Shown in pieces: positions 43,836 to 53,577 of a DNA stretch of 64,000 nt (the first letter of the stretch is position 1; every line of letters starts with the position of its first letter). The notes below the pieces were generated by a model that made no database searches, had not been told where the DNA came from, and was given only the letters and a program-made list of their open reading frames with translations. Both the position numbers and the translations under genes were made by a program. Source of the stretch: Kitasatospora sp. NBC_01250 (GTDB lineage: Bacteria > Actinomycetota > Actinomycetes > Streptomycetales > Streptomycetaceae); contig NZ_CP108476.1 in assembly GCF_036226465.1 (NCBI RefSeq), forward strand, positions 3,782,001 to 3,846,000, in the 5' to 3' direction.

Positions 43836-45106
43836 TTGCCCTGCCCCTTGCGGTAGATCTGACCGTCGGCCTTCGGCGGACGCAGACGCTGAGCGGACAG
43901 CGCCAGCACCACCAGGGTAATCACGTACGGCGTGGCCACGATCAGCGGACGCGGCACCGCGTCGGTGGTGCCGAACCACACGCCCATGGCGACAGCCGCC
44001 ACCAGCGAGCCCACCGCGGGGACGAACCTGCGCCGGTAGCCCTGCCAGAGCGCCAGCAGCGCCAGCACCAGGGCGATCACCAGGATCAGCACGTGCACCG
44101 AGTCGGGGTCGCGCAGCTGGAGGCTGTCGGTGAAGCCGAACAGGCCCGCACCGGTGGCCAGGCCGCCCGGCAGCCAGTTGCCGAAGATCATCGCGGCGAG
44201 ACCGATGTAGCCGCGGCCGCCGGTCTGGCCGTCCCGGTAGATGCTCGCCGCGACCATCGACAGGTAGGCGCCGCCCAGGCCCGCGAAGCCGCCGGAGGCG
44301 ATCACCGCGATGTACTTGTACTTGTAGACGTTCACGCCCAGCGACTCGGCCGCAGTCGGGTTCTCGCCGCAGGAGCGCAGGCGCAGGCCGAAGGTGGTCC
44401 GCCAGAGCACGAAGTAGCTGCCCACCAGCAGGGCCGCCGCCACCAGGGTGACCACCGAGAGGTTGGTGACCAGACCGCCCAGCACGCCGGCGACGTCGGA
44501 GACGAAGAACCAGTGGTGGCCCTCGATCGTGCTCAGCCAGGGCGAGAGCCCGGGGACCGTGATGGTCGGCAGCGCGGGGGTGGGCGGCGACATGCTGGCA
44601 CCGGCACCCGCGGCGCGGTAGTCCTCGTAGTAGATCCGGTTGACGTACAGGCAGATGCCCGGGATCAGCAGGTTGATACCGACACCGGAGACGATGTGGT
44701 CCACCCCGAAGCCGACCGTGATCACCGCGTGCAGCAGACCGCCGAGGGCACCGGCCGCGATCGCGGCCAGCAGGCCGACCCACGGGTTGACCAGGTAGCC
44801 GACCCAGGCGCCGGCGAAGGTGCCGGCCACCAGCATGCCTTCGAGGCCGATGTTGACCACGCCGGCCCGCTCGGCCCACAGACCGCCCAGACCGGCCATG
44901 CCGATCGGCACCGCCGCACCGAGCGCGCCGGTGACCTGACCGGAGGAGGTCAGCGAGTGGTTGCCGGTGGCGGCGCCGACGGCGGCCAGCAGCAGCAGCG
45001 CGCCGGCTATCAGCAGCAGGATGACCGGCAGCGAGAGCTTCTTGCCACCGCTCGTGCCCGGCGCCTTGACGGCGGGCTTGGGACGGGATGCGGTCGCGGT
45101 GCTCAT
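43832..45106 (-). CDS. Nucleoside ABC transporter permease 2
   Basis: Inner-membrane permease of 424 residues, BPD_transp_2 type, with about 10 helices (ILLLIAGALLLLAAVG, GLGGLWAERAGVVNIGLEGML with the conserved NIGLEGM motif). The RTTFGLRLRSCGENPTAAESLGVNV segment is the cytoplasmic EAA-like coupling loop. Starts in an ATGA overlap with permease 1 and ends in a GTGA overlap with cdd. Confidence 0.92.
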   Translation of the reverse strand: MSTATASRPKPAVKAPGTSGGKKLSLPVILLLIAGALLLLAAVGAATGNHSLTSSGQVTGALGAAVPIGMAGLGGLWAERAGVVNIGLEGMLVAGTFAGAWVGYLVNPWVGLLAAIAAGALGGLLHAVITVGFGVDHIVSGVGINLLIPGICLYVNRIYYEDYRAAGAGASMSPPTPALPTITVPGLSPWLSTIEGHHWFFVSDVAGVLGGLVTNLSVVTLVAAALLVGSYFVLWRTTFGLRLRSCGENPTAAESLGVNVYKYKYIAVIASGGFAGLGGAYLSMVAASIYRDGQTGGRGYIGLAAMIFGNWLPGGLATGAGLFGFTDSLQLRDPDSVHVLILVIALVLALLALWQGYRRRFVPAVGSLVAAVAMGVWFGTTDAVPRPLIVATPYVITLVVLALSAQRLRPPKADGQIYRKGQGK

Positions 45107-46254
45107 GCCGCCACCTCCTTCTTGACGGACACGGCGGCGGCGGCGAGCTGGGCGCCGACCCGCTGCTGCTGACGCTTGAGACCGAACCGGCGGACCAGCT
45201 CGTAGGCGACCACCACGCAGATGACGATGGTGCCTTCCATGACGTTGATGATCTCCGGCGGGAAGTTCGACACCGACAGGGTGGGCGCGCTCGCGTCCAG
45301 GAAGGCCCAGAGCAGCGCCGCGAAGCCGATCCCGAGCGGGCTGTTGCGGCCCAGCAGCGCGATCGCGATACCGGTGAAGCCGATGCCCGCCTGGAAGTTC
45401 TGGCCGAAGTAGTGCGAGTTGGTCAGCAGGTCGGGCATGCCGATCAGACCGGCCAGCGCACCCGAGACGCACATGCTGGTCAGCACCATGCGCTTGACGT
45501 TGACACCGCTGGCGGCCGCGGCCGACTCGGAGCGGCCGGTGGCCCGCAGGTCGAAGCCGAACCGGGTCCGGGTGAGCACCAGCTGGAACACCACGCCGAC
45601 CAGGGCCGCGACGATGATGAAGCCGTAGAGCGAGCCGCCCTGGGTGTTGATGGTGAAGAAGTTGCTGGAGGCCACCATCTGCTTGGTCTGCACCGTGTTG
45701 CTGGTGCCGCCGCCGTTGCCCGGCACGAAGATGCCGGGGACCAGCAGCATGCCGATGATCGCGGTGGTGATCGCGTTCAGCATGATGGTCGCGATGACCT
45801 CGTTGACCCCGCGGGTGACCTTGAGGACACCCGCGACGCCCGCCCAGGCACCGCCGACCAGCATCGCGACGATCAGCAGCAGCGGGATCTCGATGAACGA
45901 AGGCAGGTTCACCGTGCCGCCGACGTAGGCGACGAAGAGCGCCGACAGCTGGTACTGGCCGTCCGCACCGATGTTGAACAGGTTCATCCGGAAGCCGAAG
46001 GCCACCGCGCAACCGGCGAGGTAGTAGGTGGTCGCCTTGTTCAGGATCGCCACCTGCCCGTCGGAGGCGACGGCGAACTTGCCCATGATGTTGAAGGCCT
46101 GGGTCGGGTCGTAGCCCGCAACGGCCAGCAGCGCCGAGCAGAGCAGCACGGCGATGACGATGGCCAGCAGCGGGGCCGCGATGGCCAGTGCCAGCCGCTC
46201 GCGGTCGATCCGCTGCAGGAAACCCCGCTGGGCGGGTTGAGTGGTCGTGCTCAT
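45103..46254 (-). CDS. Nucleoside ABC transporter permease 1
   Basis: Second permease of the same type, 383 residues, about 9 helices (LALAIAAPLLAIVIAVLLCSALL, FRMNLFNIGADGQYQLSALFVAYV with the NIGADGQ motif). The loop RTRFGFDLRATGRSESAAAASGVNV is the coupling region. ATG 46254 is preferred because GGGGGAG lies 8 nt upstream; a GTG at 46263 would overlap the ATPase stop by 4 bp. Confidence 0.9.
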   Translation of the reverse strand: MSTTTQPAQRGFLQRIDRERLALAIAAPLLAIVIAVLLCSALLAVAGYDPTQAFNIMGKFAVASDGQVAILNKATTYYLAGCAVAFGFRMNLFNIGADGQYQLSALFVAYVGGTVNLPSFIEIPLLLIVAMLVGGAWAGVAGVLKVTRGVNEVIATIMLNAITTAIIGMLLVPGIFVPGNGGGTSNTVQTKQMVASSNFFTINTQGGSLYGFIIVAALVGVVFQLVLTRTRFGFDLRATGRSESAAAASGVNVKRMVLTSMCVSGALAGLIGMPDLLTNSHYFGQNFQAGIGFTGIAIALLGRNSPLGIGFAALLWAFLDASAPTLSVSNFPPEIINVMEGTIVICVVVAYELVRRFGLKRQQQRVGAQLAAAAVSVKKEVAA

Positions 46255-46259
46255 GTGGG

Positions 46260-47960
46260 TCACTCCCCCGCCTGCGCGTCGGCGGCAGCGGTCTCGGTGG
46301 TGGCGGTGTCGTCGGCCGGGGCGGCCTGCGCGGGGACCTCGGCCACGGCCGGCGCGGCCTCGTCGGCCTCGTCGGTGTCGTCGGCCGGGGCAGCCGGCGC
46401 GGCGTCGTCCGTCGAGGCGGCGGGGGCGGCCGGGGCGGCGTCGGACTCCAGGTGGCCCTTGCCGGCGCCGGTCATCGCGGTGCCCAGGTCCTCGGCGGTG
46501 ACGGTGGCCGGGTCCGCGTCGGCGACCAGGCGGCCACGGTAGATGACCCGGATGGAGTCGGAGAGCCCGATCAGCTCGTCCAGGTCCGCGGAGATCAGCA
46601 GGACGGCCAGGCCCTCCCGCTGGGCGCCGCGGATGTGGTCCCAGATCTGCGCCTGCGCGCCGACGTCCACACCGCGGGTCGGGTGCGCGGCGATCAGCAG
46701 CTTCGGCTGGTGGCTCATCTCGCGACCGACGATCAGCTTCTGCTGGTTGCCGCCGGAGAGCGAGGCCGCGGTGACGTCGATGCCGGGGGTGCGGACGTCG
46801 TACTGCTCGACGATGCGCAGCGTGTCCTGGCGGGCGGCGGCCGGGTCGAGCCGGAAGCCCTTGGAATTCGGCGTCTCGGTGACGTGGCCGAGGATCCGGT
46901 TCTCCCAGAGCGGCGCCTCCAGCAGCAGGCCGTGGCGGTGCCGGTCCTCGGGGACGTAGCCGATCCCGGCCTCGCGGCGCACGCGGGTCTGCTGCGTGGT
47001 GAGGTCGGCGCCGTCCAACATGACGGTGCCGGCGTCCAGCGACAGCATGCCCATGATGGCCTCGACCAGCTCGGCCTGGCCGTTGCCCTCGACACCGGCG
47101 ATGCCGAGGATCTCGCCCTTGTGGATGGTGAGCGAGATGTCGTCCAGCACGACGCGCTCGATGCCCTCGGCGTCGGCCTTGGCGATCCGCAGGTTCTCGA
47201 CCTTGAGCATCTCCACGTCGGTGACGGTGGACTCGCGGCTCTCCGGGGAGGGCAGCTCGCTGCCGACCATCAGCTCGGCGAGCTGGCGGGCGGTGACCTG
47301 CTTGGGGTCGGCGTCGCCGACCGTGGTGCCGCGGCGGATCACGCTGATCGCGTCGGCCACCGAGAGCACCTCGTGCAGCTTGTGCGAGATGAAGATGACG
47401 GTGACGCCCTCGGCCTTGAGCTCGCGCAGGTTGTCGAAGAGCGCGTCGACCTCCTGCGGCACCAGCACGGCGGTGGGCTCGTCCAGGATCAGGATCCGGG
47501 CGCCGCGGTAGAGCACCTTGAGGATCTCCACGCGCTGGCGGTCCGCCACGCCCAGGTCCTCGACCAGCGCGTCGGGGCGCACGTTGAGGCCGTACTGGTC
47601 GGAGATCTCCTTGATCCGCGCCTTGGCCTTGCCGCCGATCCCGTACAGCTTCTCGCCGCCGAGGACGACGTTCTCCAGCACGGTGAGGTTGTCGGCCAGC
47701 ATGAAGTGCTGGTGCACCATGCCGATGCCACGGGCGATGGCGTCACCCGGGGTGGCGAACTCGCAGGTCTCCCCGTTGATCGCGATGGTGCCCTCGTCCG
47801 GCCGCTGCATGCCGTAGAGGATCTTCATCAGCGTCGACTTGCCGGCGCCGTTCTCACCCATCAGGGCGTGCACGGTGCCGGAGCGCACGGTGAGGTTGAT
47901 GTCGTGGTTGGCCACCACGCCGGGGAAGCGCTTGGTGATACCGCGCAGTTCGACGGCCAC
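46260..47960 (-). CDS. Nucleoside/simple-sugar ABC transporter ATPase (two-domain)
   Basis: Duplicated ATP-binding protein of about 566 residues, RbsA/NupA type. The N half has the Walker A MGENGAGKSTLMKIL and Walker B ILILDEPTAVL; the C half keeps GVEGNGQAELVEA in place of a Walker A and has LSGGNQQKLIVGREM. About 60 C-terminal residues are an Ala/Asp/Pro/Thr-rich acidic tail not typical of the family. Start uncertain: GTG 47960 (AAGGGA upstream) gives MAVELRGITKRFPG, the normal family start. It works with the two permeases and the BMP protein. Confidence 0.9.
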   Translation of the reverse strand: MAVELRGITKRFPGVVANHDINLTVRSGTVHALMGENGAGKSTLMKILYGMQRPDEGTIAINGETCEFATPGDAIARGIGMVHQHFMLADNLTVLENVVLGGEKLYGIGGKAKARIKEISDQYGLNVRPDALVEDLGVADRQRVEILKVLYRGARILILDEPTAVLVPQEVDALFDNLRELKAEGVTVIFISHKLHEVLSVADAISVIRRGTTVGDADPKQVTARQLAELMVGSELPSPESRESTVTDVEMLKVENLRIAKADAEGIERVVLDDISLTIHKGEILGIAGVEGNGQAELVEAIMGMLSLDAGTVMLDGADLTTQQTRVRREAGIGYVPEDRHRHGLLLEAPLWENRILGHVTETPNSKGFRLDPAAARQDTLRIVEQYDVRTPGIDVTAASLSGGNQQKLIVGREMSHQPKLLIAAHPTRGVDVGAQAQIWDHIRGAQREGLAVLLISADLDELIGLSDSIRVIYRGRLVADADPATVTAEDLGTAMTGAGKGHLESDAAPAAPAASTDDAAPAAPADDTDEADEAAPAVAEVPAQAAPADDTATTETAAADAQAGE

Positions 47961-48203
47961 GGTCGCCGATCCCTTGGTGGGCTTGCCTCCCTTGCTGAGG
48001 GAGGGAGTGGAAGCGGTGATGGCGATCTCCTGGTGATGAGCAGGCGCTTCGTCGCGCTGGGGAGGGAGGCCGAACTGCTTGGCGGCTGGGCGGGGGTGCA
48101 AGAGGGGCCCGGCGGAGTGCGCTCGCGCGCGACCCACCGGGCCCCTCCCTCGTGCTGCTTCGGTACCGCTGCGGTACCGGGTACTACGGACCTACGGCGT
48201 CGG
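47961..48203 (-). promoter_or_regulatory. Intercistronic region with stem-loop between BMP and ATPase genes
   Basis: 243 bp. Arms 48102-48112 and 48137-48147 pair perfectly (11 bp) around a 24-nt loop. A processing or partial-termination hairpin here would make the binding protein more abundant than the membrane complex, as is usual for ABC operons. An AGGAG lies 6 nt before an ATC codon near 48020. Confidence 0.55.
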
Positions 48204-49277
48204 TCAGCTGCCGGACGGCGCGGTCGGAACGGTGATCGAGCCCGAGGTGATCTGCTGGGTGGCGGCGTCCAGCTTGGCCTTCAGGTCGTCGATGTGGCCG
48301 CCGGTGGTGGCCAGGCCGACACCGCCCGCCTTGAGGTCGAAGCGCTGCACGCCGGTCAGCGGCGCGCCGTCCTTGACGCTCTTGATGTAGTTGTAGACCG
48401 CGGTGTCGACGTTCTTCAGCGCCGAGGTCAGGATCGAGTCCTTGTACGGGGCGAGCGCGGTCTGCTTGGCCTGGTCGGTGTCGACACCGATCGACCAGAC
48501 CTGCTTGCCCGGCTTGTTGGCCGCGGAGACGGCCTGGATCGAACCGGTGCCGGAGCCACCGGCGGCGGCGTAGATGACGTCCGCGCCCTGGTCGATCTGG
48601 CCCTGCGCGGCCGACTTGCCCTTGGCCGGGTCGGTGAAGCCGGTGAAGTCCGGCGGCGTGGTCAGGTAGGTGACGTCGACCTTGATGCTGGGGTCGACCG
48701 AGGCGACACCCGCCCGGTAGCCGGCCTCGAACTTCTTGATCAGCTCGGACTGCACGCCGCCGATGAAGCCGACCTGCTTGGTCTTGGTCTTGCTGGCCGC
48801 GGCTATGCCGGCCAGGTACGAGCTCTGCTGCTCGGTGAACTCCAGCGAGGTCACGTTGCTCGGCTGGGTGGAGGAGTCGGAGTCGATGATCGCGAACTTG
48901 ACGTTCGGGTTCTCCTTGGCGACCTTCTCGACGGTCGCCTGGTACACGAAGCCGACCGCGATGATCGGGTTGTAGCCGGCGTGGACCAGCGTCTCGAGGC
49001 GGGTCTCCTTGTCGGAGTCGGCCTCACCGGGCTTGGCCTCGGCCTCGTTGGTCTGCAGACCGAACTCGGCCTTGGCCTTGTCCAGGCCCGCGGCGGCGAG
49101 GTCGTTGAAGCCCTGGTCGCCACGGCCGCCGACGTCGTAGGCCATACCGACCTTGATGCCGGAGCCGCCGGCGGAGGCGGTGGTGGAGCTGTTGCTCTTT
49201 GCGCCGCAAGCGGCGAGCGAGGCGATGCCCAGGGAACCCGAGAGCACAACCGCGGCGAGCTTTACTGAACGGCGCAA
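48204..49277 (-). CDS. BMP-family nucleoside-binding lipoprotein
   Basis: Substrate-binding protein of 357 residues. Signal peptide with lipobox SLAAC (Cys about residue 24), then the BMP fold: KVGMAYDVGGRGDQGFNDLAAAGL, NPIIAVGFVYQATVEKVAKENP, FIGGVQSELIKKFEAGYRAG, and DVIYAAAGGSGTGSIQA. Family members bind purine nucleosides or ribosides. Starts at TTG 49277, supported by AAGGAG 8 nt upstream. First gene of the transporter operon, with operator 5 at its promoter. Confidence 0.93.
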   Translation of the reverse strand: MRRSVKLAAVVLSGSLGIASLAACGAKSNSSTTASAGGSGIKVGMAYDVGGRGDQGFNDLAAAGLDKAKAEFGLQTNEAEAKPGEADSDKETRLETLVHAGYNPIIAVGFVYQATVEKVAKENPNVKFAIIDSDSSTQPSNVTSLEFTEQQSSYLAGIAAASKTKTKQVGFIGGVQSELIKKFEAGYRAGVASVDPSIKVDVTYLTTPPDFTGFTDPAKGKSAAQGQIDQGADVIYAAAGGSGTGSIQAVSAANKPGKQVWSIGVDTDQAKQTALAPYKDSILTSALKNVDTAVYNYIKSVKDGAPLTGVQRFDLKAGGVGLATTGGHIDDLKAKLDAATQQITSGSITVPTAPSGS

Positions 49278-49322
49278 GGGAGTTTCTCCTTCTCACACAC
49301 CCGTTTGGCGTGGTCGGACGTC

Positions 49323-49338
49323 ACCGTAACGCGCGTAG
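49323..49338. promoter_or_regulatory. Putative nucleoside-regulon operator 5 and -10 of the transporter operon
   Basis: TAACGCGCGTAG (49327-49338), 10 of 12 consensus positions, overlapping a minus-strand TACGGT box (49323-49328). Confidence 0.65.
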
Positions 49339-49525
49339 AACACGGTTGGGTTACGGGTTGCCCGGCCCCTCGGGTTGTTATCAAACCGTGGCACGGATGC
49401 CCATGAGGTGAACGTTGCACCCCGGTGAGCAGGCCCAGTCTCGCATGGCCCTACTCACGATCCGCGCCCCAGTTCGACTCCCTGTCACTACCCCCTGCTA
49501 CTGTCCGGTAGCCCTGCCGTCCGCC

Positions 49526-50824
49526 TCAGACCCGGCCGTGTTCCAGCGCGAGCGAGCCGAAGAGTTCGACGCCGATCGCGATCGCCCGCTCGTCCACGTC
49601 GAACCGGCCCTGGTGCAGGTCGCGCACCCCGGTCTCGTGCGGCGCCCGCACGCCGAGCCGGGCCAGCGCCCCCGGCGCGTGCTCCAGGTACCAGGAGAAG
49701 TCCTCGCCCCCCAGGGACTGCTCGGTGCCCTCCACCACCTCTTCACCGGCGGCACCGAACTGACGCGTCATCGCCATCTCCAACTGGGCGATGGACTCCG
49801 CCTCGTTCACCACTGGCGGGACGCCGCGCTTGTAGTCCAGGCTCCACTTGGCCCGGTAGGTGTCGGCCATCGAGTCGACCAGCTCGTGCAGCGCGTCCGG
49901 CGCCTCCCGCCAGCCGGCCAACTCCAAGCAGCGGACGGTGCCTTCGAGTTCGGCGTGCTGCGGGATCACGTTCGGCGCCGAGCCGGCCTCGATCCGGCCC
50001 CAGACCAGGCTGACGCCCCAGCGCGGGTCCATCCGGCGGGCGAGCGCGGCGGGCAGGTCGGCGGCGAACCGGCCGGCCGCGGTGACCAGGTCGGTCGTCA
50101 GGTGCGGGCGTGCGGTGTGCCCGCCGGGGCCGTCCAGGTTGAGCACCAGGGCGTCGCAGGCCGAGGTGATCGCACCGACCCGCAGGCCGATCCGACCCAC
50201 CGTCACCCTGGGGTCGCAGTGCACCGCGAAGATCCGCCCGACTCCCTCCATGCCGCCGGCCTCGATCACCTCCAGCGCACCGCCGGGCATCATCTCCTCG
50301 GCGGGCTGGAAGACCAGCCGCACCGGCTGCCGCAGCCGCCCCTCGCGCAGCGCGTCGGCCAGCACCAGCGCGGTGCCGAGCACCACCGTGGTGTGCACGT
50401 CGTGGCCGCAGGCGTGGCAGCAGCCGGGCACCGTGGAGCGGTACGGCACGTCGGTCTTGGCGTCGTCGATGGGCAGCGCGTCGATGTCGGCCCGGAACGC
50501 GAGCAGCGGCGTGCCGCTCCTGGTGCCCGCGGGGACGAGGTCGACGAGCAGACCGGTGCCGCCGGGCAGCACCCGGGGCGTCAGCCCCGCGGCCTCCATC
50601 CGCTCGCGCAGCAGCCTGGTGGTGCGCAGCTCCTGACGACCCAGCTCGGGGTGACGGTGCAGGTCACGGCGGAAGGCGATGAGCTCGGCCTCGTAGGCCC
50701 GGACCCGGGCGCGCAGCGCCGCCTCGGTCACGGCGGACGCCCGGTCCGCGGCCGACGGGGCCGGGCGGGAGGCGGACGCGATGGGCTGCTGGCTTGCCTG
50801 CGGGTCGGTCTGAGGACGGTTCAC
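49526..50824 (-). CDS. M20-family amidohydrolase
   Basis: A 432-residue metallohydrolase of the IAA-amino-acid hydrolase/carboxypeptidase Ss1 group: RRDLHRHPELGRQE, FRADIDALPI, the metal motif CHACGHDVHT, the general base region FQPAEE, and SLGGEDFSWYLEHAPGAL near the C-terminus. It cleaves N-acyl amino acids; substrate unknown. GTG 50824 is chosen because a TATTCT box sits 7 nt upstream; the frame continues 32 codons without likely initiation. Confidence 0.9.
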   Translation of the reverse strand: MNRPQTDPQASQQPIASASRPAPSAADRASAVTEAALRARVRAYEAELIAFRRDLHRHPELGRQELRTTRLLRERMEAAGLTPRVLPGGTGLLVDLVPAGTRSGTPLLAFRADIDALPIDDAKTDVPYRSTVPGCCHACGHDVHTTVVLGTALVLADALREGRLRQPVRLVFQPAEEMMPGGALEVIEAGGMEGVGRIFAVHCDPRVTVGRIGLRVGAITSACDALVLNLDGPGGHTARPHLTTDLVTAAGRFAADLPAALARRMDPRWGVSLVWGRIEAGSAPNVIPQHAELEGTVRCLELAGWREAPDALHELVDSMADTYRAKWSLDYKRGVPPVVNEAESIAQLEMAMTRQFGAAGEEVVEGTEQSLGGEDFSWYLEHAPGALARLGVRAPHETGVRDLHQGRFDVDERAIAIGVELFGSLALEHGRV

Positions 50825-51303
50825 CCCAACAAGAATATGGGGGCAGCTGAGGTTTGGCTTGACTTCGGCCGAATAACTCCCCGGATTGGCGCATACACGG
50901 CCAGCGGTTGGGTATGACATCTCGTTTCAGCCGCCTTCCCCGGTGACACCACCCGGGGCGAAATGGGCGGTGTGTCCCAGTCAACGACCGACACTCCCCG
51001 CGGGTAACGATCCGTCATCCGGCTGTCCCCCGGATGGCCCGCGCGTATCAGGATCCGGTCATTCAGGTCATGTACTGGTAAAGAATTCAGACGAAGTCTT
51101 GAGCTTCGGCCACATGAGCGAATAGACAACGACCGCACAGTCAGAAACCTCTCCCACGCCCCCGACCCTCCCTCAGGAGACGGGCCCGGCGGGGGGATCC
51201 GTCACGCCCGCGTCCGGTCGGCGCCCACGAAGCGCGGTCGAGCACGCAGTCACCGTTCCCGCCCCCGCGGGACGGGGCCCTTCCATGAGAGTGGGGAACC
51301 CAC
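50825..51303. other. Divergent intergenic region of amidohydrolase and sedolisin genes
   Basis: 479 bp. It holds the leaderless -10 of the amidohydrolase (TATTCT, 50832-50837 minus strand), a 7-bp inverted repeat CATCCGG/CCGGATG (51016-51036) and, on the plus strand, a weak promoter candidate TTGAGC (51099-51104) with TAGACA 18 bp further. GGGGA precedes the sedolisin GTG. No gene seen. Confidence 0.45.
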
Positions 51304-53433
51304 GTGCCAGCAGCACGCAGCCGGATCTCGCGGATAGCGGTGGCGGCTCCGGCCGCCGCCGCCCTGGTCCTGGGGACGCTCGCGTTCGCCAGCCCGGCCC
51401 TCGCCGACACCACCGCCGGCGACCCCAGCGCCGCCAAGGAGCTCGCCGGCTCCCACCCCGACTGGGCCACCCCGCAGGCCGACGCCGGTGCGGTGCCCGC
51501 AGGCACCCCGGCGACCGCCCGGGTCTACCTGGCCAGCCAGGACCCGCAGGGCCTGGCCGCGTACGCGCAGGCCGTCTCGGACCAGAACTCGCCCGACTAC
51601 GGCAAGTTCCTCTCCACCGACGAGGCCAAGGCCCGCTTCGGCACCAGCGCCGCGCAGGTCAAGGCGGTCACCCAGTGGCTGACCAGCGCCGGTCTGACGA
51701 TCAGTGCGACCAACGCGCACTACCTGCAGGTCAGCGGCACCACCGACGAGCTGACCCGGGCGCTGGGCGCGCAGTTCCGCAACTACCGCACCGCCGACGG
51801 CACCCACAAGGCGCCGGCCACCGACGCGGTGGTCCCGGCCGCGGTCGCCGCCGACGTGGACGGCGTCGAGGGCCTGGCCGACACGGTGCAGAAGGCGTCC
51901 TCGAACGCCGTCTCGCAGGCCACCGCCGACGCCGAGGCGCAGGCACAGGCCGCGGGCACCAACCAGCCCGACGCCGACCCGGCCAAGACGCCGAAGACCC
52001 TGCCGACCACGCCGACCTGCACGGACGGCAAGTACGGCTCCAAGACCGCGACCGGTGCCCCGGCCGGCTACGAGAAGAACGAGCCCTTCGCCCCCTGCAG
52101 CTACGTTCCCAGCCAGCTGCGCAAGGCCTACGGCGTCACCGACGCCAAGGTGACCGGCAAGGGCGCCACCGTCGCCATCGTCGACGCCTACGGGCTCGGC
52201 ACGATGCAGGCGGACGCCGACAAGTTCTCCGCCGCGCACGGCGACCAGCCCTTCGCCCCCGGCCAGTACAAGGAGGTGCTCACCCCGGACCAGTGGACGC
52301 ACCAGGCCGACTGCGGCGACTGGTCGGGCGAGGAGGCGCTGGACGTCGAGATGGTGCACGGCATGGCGCCGGACGCCAACGTGGTCTACGTGGGCGCCAA
52401 CTCCTGCGAGGACCCGGACCTCAACGCCGCGCTGAGCAACATCGTCGACAACCACCTCGCCGACATCGTCTCGAACTCCTACGGCGAGATCATGCACGGC
52501 AAGAGCGGCGACCTCGACCCGGCCGTGATCGCGGCCGACAACCAGGTCTTCCAGCTCGGCGCCACCGAGGGCATCACCTTCATGGCCTCGGCCGGCGACT
52601 GCGGCGACAACTCCCCGGGTGCGGCGGCCACCGGCGTCAACTGCCAGGCCGACACCAACCAGGCCCAGACCCAGTGGCCGTCCTCCTCGCCGTGGATCAC
52701 CGCGGTCGGCGGCACCGCCCTGGAGCTGAAGGACAAGTCGGGCGCCTACGGCCACGAGGTCAACATGGGCGACCAGCGCTCGGTCCTCTCGGCCGACGGC
52801 AAGTCCTGGACCCCGGCCCCCGGCCAGGCCCCCTTCTACTTCGGTGGTGGCGGCGGCGTCGTCAAGGGCGAGGCGCAGCCGTGGTACCAGAAGGGCGTGG
52901 TGCCGGACTCCATCTCCACCGTGGCGGCGGACGGCACCAAGTCGGCCACCCCGCAGCGCGCCACCCCGGACGTCGCGATGAGCGGTGACCTAGTGGCCGC
53001 CACCCTGGTCGGCTTCACCCCGGCCGGCGGCGCCTACAGCGAGGGCGGCTACGGCGGCACCTCGGTCTCCTCGCCGGAGTTCGCGGGCATCATGGCCGAC
53101 GCCATCCAGGCCCGCGGCGGCCGTCCGATCGGCTTCGCCAACCCCGACCTGTACGACCGCTACAACACCCGGGCCTTCCACGACGTCAACGACAGCGCGG
53201 TGCACACCAAACGCGGCAACGTGGTGGACCTGGGCATGGTGGGCGGCGCGCTGAAGGTCCGCCTGTACAAGATCGGCGCGGACTACGGCCTGTCGGCCAC
53301 CAAGGGCTACGACACCGCGACCGGCCTCGGCTCGCCGGCCAAGGGCTTCTTCAAGTCCTTCACCATCAAGCACGGCAACGCCGGTGGCTCCGCCGACGCC
53401 GACGACCAGGGCGACGACAACGCCCAGGGCTGA
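51304..53433 (+). CDS. Secreted S53 (sedolisin) serine-carboxyl peptidase
   Basis: Exported acid-type protease of 709 residues: signal peptide (about 1-35, ASPALA|D), an inhibitory Pro-kumamolisin prodomain (about 45-200), a Cys-containing linker, then the subtilisin-like S53 domain. Catalytic residues are visible: Glu343 and Asp347 (EEALD), oxyanion Asp432 (ASAGDCGD) and Ser587 in GGTSVSSPEFAG. A calcium-site-like Asp-rich end follows (SADADDQGDDN). GTG 51304 with GGGGA about 9 nt upstream. Confidence 0.93.
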   Translation: MPAARSRISRIAVAAPAAAALVLGTLAFASPALADTTAGDPSAAKELAGSHPDWATPQADAGAVPAGTPATARVYLASQDPQGLAAYAQAVSDQNSPDYGKFLSTDEAKARFGTSAAQVKAVTQWLTSAGLTISATNAHYLQVSGTTDELTRALGAQFRNYRTADGTHKAPATDAVVPAAVAADVDGVEGLADTVQKASSNAVSQATADAEAQAQAAGTNQPDADPAKTPKTLPTTPTCTDGKYGSKTATGAPAGYEKNEPFAPCSYVPSQLRKAYGVTDAKVTGKGATVAIVDAYGLGTMQADADKFSAAHGDQPFAPGQYKEVLTPDQWTHQADCGDWSGEEALDVEMVHGMAPDANVVYVGANSCEDPDLNAALSNIVDNHLADIVSNSYGEIMHGKSGDLDPAVIAADNQVFQLGATEGITFMASAGDCGDNSPGAAATGVNCQADTNQAQTQWPSSSPWITAVGGTALELKDKSGAYGHEVNMGDQRSVLSADGKSWTPAPGQAPFYFGGGGGVVKGEAQPWYQKGVVPDSISTVAADGTKSATPQRATPDVAMSGDLVAATLVGFTPAGGAYSEGGYGGTSVSSPEFAGIMADAIQARGGRPIGFANPDLYDRYNTRAFHDVNDSAVHTKRGNVVDLGMVGGALKVRLYKIGADYGLSATKGYDTATGLGSPAKGFFKSFTIKHGNAGGSADADDQGDDNAQG

Positions 53434-53471
53434 CCGCGCCGACAGCTGAGAGCTGAGAGCAGAGCAACAAC

Positions 53472-53506
53472 CGTGGGGCCCGCAGTCACCGACTGCGGGC
53501 CCCACG
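53472..53506. terminator. Terminator after the sedolisin gene
   Basis: Perfect 16-bp stem (53472-53487 with 53491-53506), 3-nt loop, 39 bp past the stop. Confidence 0.85.
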
Positions 53507-53577
53507 TCATGGGCCCGCCCGGGCGGCGGTGCGATGATGACCCGGCAGGCTAGGGCGCGAACAGAGGAGCGAGTCGG

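Noticed and set aside
46188-49268. 1026-codon plus-strand frame
   Set aside because: Antisense shadow of the transporter ATPase and BMP genes; Gly/Arg/Val-rich, no family resemblance.
49440-49500. Possible tRNA T-arm (AGTTCGACTCCCTG)
   Set aside because: No matching acceptor, D or anticodon stems nearby; chance similarity.
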